64,000 nt of DNA from Bacteroidales bacterium. GTDB lineage: Bacteria; Bacteroidota; Bacteroidia; Bacteroidales; UBA10428. The notes beneath the pieces were generated by a model that was given only the letters and a program-made list of their open reading frames with translations, ran no database searches and was not told the origin of the DNA. The translations under genes were made by a program, and so were the position numbers. This document shows, piece after piece, positions 53,126 through 62,102 of this stretch (position 1 is the stretch's first letter; the number at the start of each line of letters is the position of its first letter). The stretch covers positions 124,001 through 188,000 of the forward strand of contig DATGXG010000033.1 in the NCBI GenBank assembly GCA_035299085.1, given 5' to 3'.

Positions 53126-56100
53126 CTATTCATCCAACCAATTATAAAAACTATCAAAACCACCTGAGGCATCAGCTACAGATACACTAAAAGAAATAAT
53201 TGGTCCAAAAACAGGTATTAAGTTTAAGCCTGCTGTTACAACTGATACTCCTAATCTTCCCCAGTTACCTGCAGAAGGGTTATTAGATACATTATAGATA
53301 TTTACTCCAATTGAGATACCTTCACCTACCCAACCAATTGTAGTGGCTGTTTTACTAATTTTCCCAACAACTTCAGCCCCTAGAGCATCAATTTTTGCAA
53401 TTCTTGCAAAATCTCTAACTGCATTTACTCTCTTTGCATCAGCAGATAGCCCAGCTAACGCACCCACTACACCTATCCAACTTGTGTATGGACCTAATGG
53501 ATTGCTTATATTTTGAAAATCATTAACCCCTGATCCAGAGGTAGCAATTGTGGGTAAAATCCAATATGCTGCGGAAGTTGCACCACCTTCTAATCCTGTA
53601 ATGCCATTACTGAGTAGTTGGTTGAAGGAGTAATTTCTAATTTCTTTCAGTAATGCATATTGCTTTTGACCATTATAATTGCAGCTATAAAGTTTATAAC
53701 CATCCAACAAAGCTTGTGCCACTCCAAGTGGATCAGGACCGGAATAACTTGTACCAAATTCGCTGGTCCTATTGTAAGCAAAACTCCATTCAACTGTTGC
53801 ATTTCCATCACTGGTTGAACGGTATGTACCACTGTACCAGTCGTAATAAACACCATTAAGACCTGTGCCATTAATGCCATATCCAGGCTCACCATAGTTG
53901 GATTTTCGTCCGGATATTTGACCTCCTAAATTATGAATAATTAATGGCGGATCAAGTGGCTCATAATCCTTGCGCTTAAATATAAACCCACTTGGATCTG
54001 AATACTTAAGCGGATTATTAAGACAATATACGTACCGATTGAAATTTTGCGTAAATCCCAGATTCTGAATATATTTGTCAGCACTTAAAAATTGTCCAGT
54101 AAGAGGATCATATAGCCTTCCATTCATATTAATGAGCTTAAACCATGGCAGATGTTCATGACCTGTAAATCCTCTATCGGCGATCATCAAGGCGGGTTCT
54201 GATCCGGGAACATATTTTGCCCATGTAATAGGATCTCGCATTCGTCCCCATGCATCATAATTATATTCAGCGACCACGGAATTTGAGGTATTCACTACAT
54301 GTGTGATACTGCCAAGATGATCTCTTAGTAAATAATAATACACGGGTGAACCATTATTGGTAATTACAGCCACAACAGGAGCAGTATAAGCATTACCTCC
54401 AATATACGTATATTTTTTAACAGTACCAATAACGCTGTCTTTCATAAACCGATTTGTAGGATACCATCTGGTTACTACATGATTACTTCCATTTTGGACA
54501 ACCATTCTTTTTCTTTGATTATTATAACCATATAAAAAAGCGGCATTATAAGTTCCTTCATTGATAAATTTTACACTCTCAAAAGATGTATAGGTTATGC
54601 TATCATTCATAGCAGGTGTTATGATTCCCGTTGAGTGAGTGATACTACTTAATGCATATGGCTTGGCAGATAGAGAATAATTCATAGTACCGACATCACT
54701 TTTGGTCGTGATTCCACCCTTGATTGCATCATAAGCCATGTCCTGTAATGTGGTTGTTCCAAAATAAACATCATCCAGCCTGTCCAAATTATCATAATGA
54801 AAATACTCAATAGCTCCCGGCATGTGTAACGGATTATTGCGCATTTCCAAGTTTCCTGTAACAGAATTAAATGTATAAGAATTTAATCGGATAGAACCTG
54901 TCTGAGCATATGTTAAATCTCCATATGAATTATAAGAATTTGTTGTAGATAAATTACTTCCATAAGTACCATTGGTGACCTGCTGAAATTCATTCATGCC
55001 GGTGATGGTCCATCTGGCTATCCCACCTGCAGAAATAGAACTTAAATAACCATTCGCGTTATATGTATTTTGTTCAATTATGCCAGACGGATGAGTAACG
55101 GTACTATCCCTCCCTTTCACATCATATCTGAATGATGTTGTAAAGGGTGACGATCCTGGAATTACATCCGTGATGGTACTTACCCTTCCTTTCGTATCAT
55201 AAATAAATGAACGTGATATATTTCCCGGAGAACTAATACTTGATATTTGTTTATTTGTATTATAGACTAACGATGTAGTTCCTTCTGTAGTAATCTTATT
55301 ATCAATTCTCCCATCAGATAAATAATTAATAGTGGTTTGCTGATTCCTCGCATTTGTTTGAGTTATTATTTCTCCAAAACCGTTATAAACAAATAAGGTA
55401 ACCCCTGCACTTGTATCATTCAATTGAGTTTGATTTCCAGCTATATCATACCACATTTTAGTTTTCAAATTGCCAGGTGCGTCAATCGATTTTATTTTGC
55501 CATCGGGATAATAATTATAGGTAATTGTGCCTCCGGCATCTGTTGCAAGGCTAATTGTGCCATCAGAGTTAATCGATTTTGTAAATGTTTTTCCGGCAGT
55601 TATTTCGGTTATTGTACTTCCTGTATAGGACCAAGAGGAATTTCTTCCAGAGGGCTTATAAAGATTCGTTTTTCTTCCATAGTTATCATAAAGTAACCTA
55701 TTCCAGATTATGGAAGTTGGAGAGGCTGTTGAATAGTAGGGTTCTGAAACACTATCTACTTGATTTTTAATATTATATTTTGTCACTTTATAAATCCATG
55801 TGCCGTTAAAGCCTTTAACATCGGATCTGATTTCCCTACCATATTTGTCTAACCATTGTTTTGCCTGGGAACCATCAATACTAGTTGACAGAACTGAATA
55901 TCTGGCATTTTTTGGGATAGATAATGGCGTTTCCCATGCCAGGCTCAAAGTTTTTTGAGAACCCAAACTTGACTTTATAATTGTCTGTCTTCCTAATTCA
56001 TCATATGTGTATTTTAAATAATTGCCCAGAAAATCGGTTTGTGTGTCTAGTCTACCATAAACATCATAAGAACTGGTTGAAACATGGTTTAGCGGATCAG

Positions 56101-59100
56101 TTACATAAAGGATTCTTGTGTGATCAGTTAAATAGTCGTATTGCTGAGTCCTGGTAGTACCTGTTATGATGGAATCTATCTGCTTTTTAACTAATCCATA
56201 ACCCCAATATTCATACCTATGGGTTATCTGATTGTTGCTACCGGCAAACCAGGTTTCACTTTTCAAATGATTATTATTGGAATCAAAAATCCTCGTTCCT
56301 GTCCTTGTTATCGTAGCAGACCCCGTTTTAGTATATTGAACTGTAGTTGATGTAGGCCTACCCAACAACCATTGGGTTGTGGAAACTGTATTATCATAGA
56401 TATTTGTTGTAATTTCAGTGGGCCCGCTACTATATCGCTTTTTAATGGTGGTTGGATTTCCGTAATTATCATAAACAACCGAATCTACCACAGCTTGTCC
56501 TGTAATTTTATTGACAGTAAGATTTTTTAACAAATAGGGGAATATATACTTTCTGGAAGGATGTAAAAGAATTTCTGACCATGTGTATGTAGTTCTATTC
56601 AGAGTATCATTAGCGACTGTACACTGGTAACTCTTTAATGGACGTGGATAATAATATTTTACATTATATCTTGTACTTAGATAGCCATTGATACTTTCAC
56701 TATAAGCTGCATTCGTTACATCGGTGGTTCGTAATTTTGTATAACACAAGAAGCCTTTGCCTTGCAAATGTTGTTTAAAACCTTCATAATAATAGGAAAG
56801 TGTATTATACCCGCCCTTCCCGTTTTCACTTTGGATTGAAGAAACAATAGTCAACGGACCTTGATAATCTCCTATCGGGAAAACAGCACCAGTCCCCCTT
56901 TGATAAACCGTTGTGGGAGCCTGGGATAGCTTGGTATAAAACACTTTTTGAACTGAACCTAACCCGTTTGATACCTTTTCCAATAATACGTGGGTATTAC
57001 CGGTACTCTTATTTATTCTATAACCAGCCCACCATGAAGCTTCAGCATCTGTGTATAAGATATCCGCCCTTGCATCTCCATTAAAGTCAGCCAAGTAGAT
57101 ATTATTTTTATCAGTTGGAAAATACGAGAAATAATGAGTGTAAAAATCTATACCTGAAGTCATGTTGATATAAAAATATGTACCTGTCCAGGATAAATTT
57201 GGCGACGTTACCATTAAATCTGAAGTACCATCTCCATCAAAATCAGTTACTCTCACATAATCATTTTTTAAATTGGCTTTCTTTTGCGGAATATTGATCT
57301 GCTCAAAGCCTGCACCTGTTGACAATTGTATCTGCCAGGTTGTCCAATCAACCTCTGTGCTTCCACTTTTTGTTCCATACAAGAAAACATCAGTTTTTCC
57401 ATCACCATTGAAATCACCCAAATCAAAAAAGTGATTGCTTGAAGGAAAAGTAGAAGTGTACATTAAGACTAAATCCGAGTTTATCAGAGTATAAATTTTT
57501 GTACCAGTAGATTCAATACTCCAAACATCATCCTTACCATCACCGTTAAAATCACCCGTTAAAACTTCCCCGGTTATAGTACTACTGCTTATACCGCCTT
57601 TAACATTTATAGTGGTAGTTCCCATATTGCCATTTGAGGTAACAAGAGAGAAAACCGAACAGTTACCCGCATTGTCATTTATACAAATGTCATAGGCTCC
57701 ATCACCATTATAGTCTGCCCCGGTTACTTCATTGTCATCCTCAAGTTTGTCAATGAACCGGCGTTTTTTACCACTCACACCCGAATATTGAGATGGCGTT
57801 CGGTTAAGCGATATGGAATAAGGCCCTGACAACGAACTGCCATTAGAGGTCATAAAATAAAAATTGGTATTACTGCTGGTTCCAGTTTCATATACTAAGT
57901 CGTCTTTACCATCAGCATTCAGATCTATAGCCCTGATATCTCTTAGCTGGCTTATTACCGTAGTATTTGTAAAATAGGAATTGAAATTATCATTTCCATC
58001 ACCGAGGTAAACACGGATACCTGTCCAGGTTGCACCTTTTGCAGCATCAGGAAGACAAACAAAATCAGCTTTACCATCACCATTGAAATCACCCGTGCAT
58101 AAAATTGAATTGTAAGTTAAATAACTATGAGATTTGCTTGTAGGTGTACTAAACCCTACAGAACCAGGAATTTGATATGAAAATGCTGTTGAATTAAGTC
58201 TCCCAGTTCCAGTTCCATATTCGATAATTTCATTAAGTACACTATAGTAATTATACGGTGTCTCAAGTTTATTATATTTGAATTCGTACTTCTTTAATAA
58301 AACAGAATTATAGCTAATTTCAAGTCTATCCAAAGAGAGCCAATATTCGATTTTATTACCCTTTAAGTAACTAATATTCTTTTCTGATTTCTGTTTGTAA
58401 TAAAAGGTTATTTTATTTGGGCCATATGTAATCTCTGCAGGATATAAGGTATTATTATCTTGTATATAAGAATAGTTAATATCATTACCAAACAAGTCAG
58501 AGATTTTGGAGACATACCAACAAACAACCGGGTCTGCACCTACGATTTTTTGTTTGGATGATAAGGTATGTCCATATTCATACTTTAATCCACTTTTAGT
58601 CTCAGCAAAAAACCAGGAGTCGGCACCCATAAAGTAACCGGTGTTGCCTTTGGGGGTAACTCTTGTAAAAATATCATTATCTGTTTGATATTGTACATAA
58701 AAATAGTTTTGATAAAAGGAAGTATTTGTATTTACCAGACGCTGTCCATCCAAATAGAATCTATCAGTAGTGTCAAGTTCAATGCCTCGGGTAACTCCAT
58801 CATGATAATAATCTTTACCACCCCTTGAAACTGTTGAGATACCTCCAATTTGCCAACCATATCCGGCAATACCTGTACCCAAGTTACTCGAATAAACTAG
58901 CGAAAGGCTGGGTGTAAGTCCGTTTACACCTGGAGGCAGTTGAATTGGAACAGAATATACCGATCCACCCTGATCATTAACACTTAATGAACCGTTGGTG
59001 GAACCTACCAAATAGGAAGTATTAATAGCTCTTGATTCAGGGTCAACTATGGAGTTATAGACAAGATTTCCACCAACGACTGGGTTTAAAATCTCCAACG

Positions 59101-59269
59101 TTAAAGCACCTGTTCCTGAATTATAAGTATAATTTGGGGCTAATGTAATGCTATTGCGGGCTGAATGGGTTACTGTACCACTTTCAGTTGAAGAATAAGT
59201 AATATCAAATTCCTGAGCGCTCAAATGAACGCACGATACCCCTGCGATTAAAAATAATAATCGTTTCAT
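53126..59269 (-). CDS. SpvB/FG-GAP/RHS-repeat polymorphic toxin-like protein
   Basis: This 2047-residue protein has a signal peptide (MKRLLFLIAGVSCVHLSAQ). A SpvB-like start (QGGSVYSVPIQLPPGVNGL, then LVYSSNLGTGIAGYGWQIGG) lies near 95-150. At least seven FG-GAP/VCBS repeats (GDFNGDGKADF type) follow at about 390-760, then a long array of YD/RHS repeats from about 880 to 1640. The RHS core is RDHLGSITHV near 1647 and GRLYDPLTGQFLSAD near 1703. The variable tip (about 1757-2047) ends in a hydrophobic, glycine-rich segment (VVTAGLNLIPVFGPIISFSV), suggesting a membrane-acting toxin. A four-TM gene and a lipoprotein follow directly. Together with S74 and T9SS genes upstream it forms an exported toxin module. 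Confidence 0.88.
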   Translation of the reverse strand: MKRLLFLIAGVSCVHLSAQEFDITYSSTESGTVTHSARNSITLAPNYTYNSGTGALTLEILNPVVGGNLVYNSIVDPESRAINTSYLVGSTNGSLSVNDQGGSVYSVPIQLPPGVNGLTPSLSLVYSSNLGTGIAGYGWQIGGISTVSRGGKDYYHDGVTRGIELDTTDRFYLDGQRLVNTNTSFYQNYFYVQYQTDNDIFTRVTPKGNTGYFMGADSWFFAETKSGLKYEYGHTLSSKQKIVGADPVVCWYVSKISDLFGNDINYSYIQDNNTLYPAEITYGPNKITFYYKQKSEKNISYLKGNKIEYWLSLDRLEISYNSVLLKKYEFKYNKLETPYNYYSVLNEIIEYGTGTGRLNSTAFSYQIPGSVGFSTPTSKSHSYLTYNSILCTGDFNGDGKADFVCLPDAAKGATWTGIRVYLGDGNDNFNSYFTNTTVISQLRDIRAIDLNADGKDDLVYETGTSSNTNFYFMTSNGSSLSGPYSISLNRTPSQYSGVSGKKRRFIDKLEDDNEVTGADYNGDGAYDICINDNAGNCSVFSLVTSNGNMGTTTINVKGGISSSTITGEVLTGDFNGDGKDDVWSIESTGTKIYTLINSDLVLMYTSTFPSSNHFFDLGDFNGDGKTDVFLYGTKSGSTEVDWTTWQIQLSTGAGFEQINIPQKKANLKNDYVRVTDFDGDGTSDLMVTSPNLSWTGTYFYINMTSGIDFYTHYFSYFPTDKNNIYLADFNGDARADILYTDAEASWWAGYRINKSTGNTHVLLEKVSNGLGSVQKVFYTKLSQAPTTVYQRGTGAVFPIGDYQGPLTIVSSIQSENGKGGYNTLSYYYEGFKQHLQGKGFLCYTKLRTTDVTNAAYSESINGYLSTRYNVKYYYPRPLKSYQCTVANDTLNRTTYTWSEILLHPSRKYIFPYLLKNLTVNKITGQAVVDSVVYDNYGNPTTIKKRYSSGPTEITTNIYDNTVSTTQWLLGRPTSTTVQYTKTGSATITRTGTRIFDSNNNHLKSETWFAGSNNQITHRYEYWGYGLVKKQIDSIITGTTRTQQYDYLTDHTRILYVTDPLNHVSTSSYDVYGRLDTQTDFLGNYLKYTYDELGRQTIIKSSLGSQKTLSLAWETPLSIPKNARYSVLSTSIDGSQAKQWLDKYGREIRSDVKGFNGTWIYKVTKYNIKNQVDSVSEPYYSTASPTSIIWNRLLYDNYGRKTNLYKPSGRNSSWSYTGSTITEITAGKTFTKSINSDGTISLATDAGGTITYNYYPDGKIKSIDAPGNLKTKMWYDIAGNQTQLNDTSAGVTLFVYNGFGEIITQTNARNQQTTINYLSDGRIDNKITTEGTTSLVYNTNKQISSISSPGNISRSFIYDTKGRVSTITDVIPGSSPFTTSFRYDVKGRDSTVTHPSGIIEQNTYNANGYLSSISAGGIARWTITGMNEFQQVTNGTYGSNLSTTNSYNSYGDLTYAQTGSIRLNSYTFNSVTGNLEMRNNPLHMPGAIEYFHYDNLDRLDDVYFGTTTLQDMAYDAIKGGITTKSDVGTMNYSLSAKPYALSSITHSTGIITPAMNDSITYTSFESVKFINEGTYNAAFLYGYNNQRKRMVVQNGSNHVVTRWYPTNRFMKDSVIGTVKKYTYIGGNAYTAPVVAVITNNGSPVYYYLLRDHLGSITHVVNTSNSVVAEYNYDAWGRMRDPITWAKYVPGSEPALMIADRGFTGHEHLPWFKLINMNGRLYDPLTGQFLSADKYIQNLGFTQNFNRYVYCLNNPLKYSDPSGFIFKRKDYEPLDPPLIIHNLGGQISGRKSNYGEPGYGINGTGLNGVYYDWYSGTYRSTSDGNATVEWSFAYNRTSEFGTSYSGPDPLGVAQALLDGYKLYSCNYNGQKQYALLKEIRNYSFNQLLSNGITGLEGGATSAAYWILPTIATSGSGVNDFQNISNPLGPYTSWIGVVGALAGLSADAKRVNAVRDFARIAKIDALGAEVVGKISKTATTIGWVGEGISIGVNIYNVSNNPSAGNWGRLGVSVVTAGLNLIPVFGPIISFSVSVADASGGFDSFYNWLDE

Positions 59270-59288
59270 TTCATTATTTTTTAGGGGT

Positions 59289-59900
59289 TTATTTTATTTT
59301 GCTTTCAAGATCAGCGATACGCTTATTTAATCCATCTATTTGATCCTGCTGTTCTTTAAGTGCTTGCACTAAAACAGGAATTAATTCTGAGTAAGTAATG
59401 CCGAGAGTACCGTCTTCACGCTGAACAACCATCTCAGGAAAAACTTTCTGGAGTTCTTGAGCCAAAAATCCAAATTGTACCTTATTTATTAATGGATCAG
59501 ATGCTAATTTAGGATCATCCGGATTGAAGTTATAGGTCACAGGCCTCAATAGTTTTAATCTATCTGTCATTAAATCAAGATTTTTGACATTTATTTTAAA
59601 TCTCTCATCGGATGTAATGACAGGTTGATTCGTCAAATATGCAGTGTTTGCATAAAGACGATACCAAAAATTACTTGAACCACCAAGATTCATGTTGCTT
59701 GATGGGTTAAATGAATCACCAGAAAAAGTAAGTGTATACCCATTATAGGTCATTTTAACATTTCCTGAAATATCAAGTCTATATGTTGGATTAGAATTGT
59801 TTATACCAACTAAGCCGCTTGAATTTACCTTTATTTGAGCAACAGCAGAAATTTGGAAAATCACTAAGATTGATACTGAAAGGAGAATAGCTTTTTTCAT
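59289..59900 (-). CDS. S74-type tail-fibre/chaperone domain protein
   Basis: This 203-residue protein has a signal peptide (ILLSVSILVIFQISAVAQ). A beta-helical segment (SSGLVGINNSNPTYRLDISG) leads to a C-terminal intramolecular chaperone (peptidase S74): ITSDERFKINVKNLD near 98-112, FGFLAQELQKVFPEMV near 141-156, then ITYSELIPVLVQALKEQQ, ending in a coiled coil. In phage fibres this domain trimerises and self-cleaves; the S-D autocleavage pair seems to be ITSDERF here. It lies between the T9SS protein and the RHS gene on the same strand and probably belongs to the same surface structure. Confidence 0.85.
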   Translation of the reverse strand: MKKAILLSVSILVIFQISAVAQIKVNSSGLVGINNSNPTYRLDISGNVKMTYNGYTLTFSGDSFNPSSNMNLGGSSNFWYRLYANTAYLTNQPVITSDERFKINVKNLDLMTDRLKLLRPVTYNFNPDDPKLASDPLINKVQFGFLAQELQKVFPEMVVQREDGTLGITYSELIPVLVQALKEQQDQIDGLNKRIADLESKIK

Positions 59901-59946
59901 GGTTTTTAATACTAGGGGTTATAGAAAATAATATTTGATAGTTGGG

Positions 59947-60372
59947 TTATTCTTTAATAATAGTCCACTTTGAGACCTTGTCGTCGATGAGAATATTGAT
60001 GAAATATGCACCTGGTGCTAAATCTGAAAATTCGATAACATTGTTGCTTGTAGCAGGTTTAATCGTCTTAAGAAGCTTGCCACTTTGATCAAAGGTATAA
60101 ATGCTAACCTTTGAGTTATCCTTTAGGCCTGAAATGTAAACGTTTAACTGTGATTTAACAGGATTTGGGAAGACACTTATTGATTTATCTTCCAGATCAT
60201 CGCGAAATTCCTCTTTTGACAATGAGTCATCTACGGTTTCAGTTGATTTTAATGTGACAATGGTTTTTCTTAAGATTCTATTGCCAGAATTGTCATAAGT
60301 GAAATTTACTGTTTGAGCTGTAATTGGAATACCAATTATAATTAGTAAAATGAGCAAGAGGATGTTTTTCAT
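59947..60372 (-). CDS. T9SS type A sorting-domain protein
   Basis: This 141-residue protein has a signal peptide (ILLLILLIIIGIPITAQ). FTYDNSGNRILRKTIV is an RHS-like YD strand, and a complete type A T9SS C-terminal domain follows (SVFPNPVKSQLNVYIS near 65, SKVSIYTFDQSGKLL, APGAYFINILID, ending WTIIKE). With almost nothing but the sorting signal and one YD strand, it may be an adaptor or the remnant N-terminal part of a split RHS protein. It leads the cluster, with a bipartite promoter motif ending 29 bp upstream of the ATG. Confidence 0.85.
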   Translation of the reverse strand: MKNILLLILLIIIGIPITAQTVNFTYDNSGNRILRKTIVTLKSTETVDDSLSKEEFRDDLEDKSISVFPNPVKSQLNVYISGLKDNSKVSIYTFDQSGKLLKTIKPATSNNVIEFSDLAPGAYFINILIDDKVSKWTIIKE

Positions 60373-60400
60373 AATATTAGTTTAATAGTTGGGTATTGTT

Positions 60401-60433
60401 GTTTAATACTTTCAGGGGATAAAAAGTAACCCT
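60401..60433 (-). promoter_or_regulatory. Bipartite promoter-like motif, copy 3 (upstream of RHS cluster)
   Basis: Read on the minus strand: AGGGTTACTTTTT, 11 nt, GTATTAAAC. The second box ends at 60401, 29 bp before the ATG at 60372. Nothing else was seen between 60434 and 60625. Confidence 0.6.
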
Positions 60434-60624
60434 TTGGAATTAAAAAATTATGTAATTTAAAAAGAGTCTAAACAATAAGAGTTTTATGCCTTGATTAATG
60501 ATATAATTTAGTCTAGAGTATACTTTCATGGTTTTCTAAAAAATGCTGATCTATAACACTGGGCAATTGTAAATTAATTCATTACATTTGAATGAAATAT
60601 AAAGCAAAGTCAAGTATTTCGATG

Positions 60625-60720
60625 TAGTGGCTTAAACGGTGGAGGTTCATTTTAGATTGCATATAACCAATTGAAAATAAGCGGGAAGGAAGATTAGGTT
60701 CAAGACCCTTTTCCTCCGCA
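60625..60720 (+). other. Island right attachment region (R3 / attR)
   Basis: TAGTGGCTTAAACGGTGGAG at 60625 matches R2. At 60697, GGTTCAAGACCCTTTTCCTCCGC aligns with the tRNA-Ser 3' end (2931-2953): the 5-base GGTTC and the 14-base CCCTTTTCCTCCGC (60707-60720) are identical. The host palindrome begins right at its edge. This is the best candidate for the right boundary of the tRNA-Ser island. Confidence 0.65.
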
Positions 60721-60873
60721 ACGAATGAATGCCAGCGCCCGGGCTCTGCCCGGGTTTTAAATTTATAGCCCCGGGACTTAGAGACGCACGGCCGTGCGTC
60801 TCTACAAGGACCGGGGCTATAAATTTAAAAAACCTCAAAGCAAAGCTTTGAGGCGCTGGTATTCATTCGTTGC
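60718..60873. repeat. Nested palindrome able to form a branched cruciform
   Basis: The outer arms 60718-60739 and 60852-60873 match in 21 of 22 positions. Inside are three further stems: CCCGGG/CCCGGG (60738-60754), a 16-bp arm pair (60759-60774 with 60811-60826) capped by a 24-bp perfect palindrome around GCACGGCCGTGC (60780-60803), and CCTCAAAGC/GCTTTGAGG (60833-60853). A further hairpin, CAGGAC/GTCCTG with ACTCGC/GCGAGT inside, follows at 60873-60921. Confidence 0.75.
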
Positions 60874-60918
60874 AGGACCTCCCTTCGGGGATCAACTCGC
60901 GAAGCGAGTAATCCCGTC

Positions 60919-60964
60919 CTGGATACTGGATACTGGATACTGGATACTGGATGCTGGATGCTGG
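60919..60964. repeat. 9-bp tandem repeat (CTGGATACT)
   Basis: CTGGATACT is repeated four times and then twice as CTGGATGCT. A related degenerate CTGGATGCC/CGGATGCC run occurs near 61881-61915. The 293-bp stretch 61810-62102 holds only that run. Confidence 0.8.
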
Positions 60965-60972
60965 GACAAAAA

Positions 60973-61006
60973 TGCTAGGCCAAGTCTCCGACTTCGTCAG
61001 ACCTAG
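60973..61006. repeat. Hairpin carrying the flank-shared 17-mer
   Basis: GCTAGG pairs with CCTAGT-type sequence around AAGTCTCCGACTTCGTC (60982-60998), which is identical to 584-600 in the left flank. Confidence 0.6.
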
Positions 61007-61014
61007 TACCCCAA

Positions 61015-61071
61015 AAGCCTAATAGCCTAATAGCCTAATAGCCTAATAGCCTAACAACCTAACAGCCTAAT
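61015..61071. repeat. 9-bp tandem repeat (AGCCTAATA)
   Basis: AGCCTAATA is repeated about four to five times, followed by two or three variants (GCCTAACAA, CCTAACAGC). It lies just upstream of the DUF4386 gene end. Such repeats are common between Bacteroidota genes. Confidence 0.8.
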
Positions 61072-61116
61072 GAACACCGAACAAGGAATACTGATTGGTG
61101 CCCGACCAGGGCTACC

Positions 61117-61809
61117 TTATTTTACTTCCCTGATTTTATATCCCCGAATTAACAACCAAAGCATAAATAATACCTCACCATAATAGGTGTATTTAGCAAA
61201 ATCCAAATTTACATTTGGCATAATATAGGGACGCAAGGAAGTGAGAAAATAACCCATTCCGGCAATCATCAGCAATATTCCAAAAACTTTAGGTATGTAT
61301 CCAGAACGGATTGACAGGAAACCAAGCAACATTAAATGAATACCAAAAAAAACGATACCAAAGTACCAATGATTTCTGAATGCCCGGAGCGAAACCATTG
61401 CCTGGTTATTTACCTGGTCTTGAGAAAAAATGGATAAATAGTCAGGCGTAGTGATAAGCTGAAATGCTGTTACCAGGTTATTCAACGCTATAATAGCAAT
61501 GACTGTATATACCAAACGGAAAAGTGCAGTTAAAAGCGATAAATCCCTGTGAACTGGCCTCAGCAGTATAAACAAAGCCCAGGCAATTACAATATCGCTT
61601 ATAAAGGTAATAAGATAAGCTATCAGGGCTCCGGAAAACAGGGTTTGATTGTGCAGTATGTTATTGGCAGTTTCAGCTGGTTGGAAAGGAACAATCAATT
61701 TTGGAAGTGCAAAAAGCTCTGCAAATGGAGCGGCAAATAGAGAAACCAACAGACCAATTCCTGCAATAATAGCAGCCGAATGTAAAGAAATCCTGTTTGT
61801 TGTAGTCAT
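61117..61809 (-). CDS. DUF4386 family membrane protein
   Basis: This 230-residue protein has six or so TM helices: near 12-32, 56-76, 80-100, 130-150 (FGIVFFGIHLMLLGFLSI), 165-185 (VFGILLMIAGMGYFL) and 205-225. The block NHWYFGIVFFGIHLMLLGFL with a following GYIPKVFGILLMIAG is the DUF4386 signature. The function of the family is not known. It belongs to the host backbone and is the first gene to the right of the island. Confidence 0.8.
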   Translation of the reverse strand: MTTTNRISLHSAAIIAGIGLLVSLFAAPFAELFALPKLIVPFQPAETANNILHNQTLFSGALIAYLITFISDIVIAWALFILLRPVHRDLSLLTALFRLVYTVIAIIALNNLVTAFQLITTPDYLSIFSQDQVNNQAMVSLRAFRNHWYFGIVFFGIHLMLLGFLSIRSGYIPKVFGILLMIAGMGYFLTSLRPYIMPNVNLDFAKYTYYGEVLFMLWLLIRGYKIREVK

Positions 61810-62102
61810 TTGCTAAAGATATGATTTTTTCTAAGACGTTCGTTGCCGCGGCTAAGTTACAATGTTCTTAAACTTTATATACTGGATGCCGGGTACCGGA
61901 TGCCGGATGCCTGCCTGCCGGTGCACAGGCCAACGCGGTCAGGATGGTAACCTTTCACACATTGCCGTATCGCAGACCAGGGATTTAAACGTTGATAAAT
62001 AATGGACAGTGGAAAGTAACAAGGGTAATAATTTTCGGTCATTGATTTCATTCAAACACCAAGCTCTTAGGATACCTGATGTCTGCGGTCTCTTACGTCC
62101 CA

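Noticed and set aside
60794..61006. Plus-strand frame in the right flank
   Set aside because: It consists of palindromes and tandem repeats.
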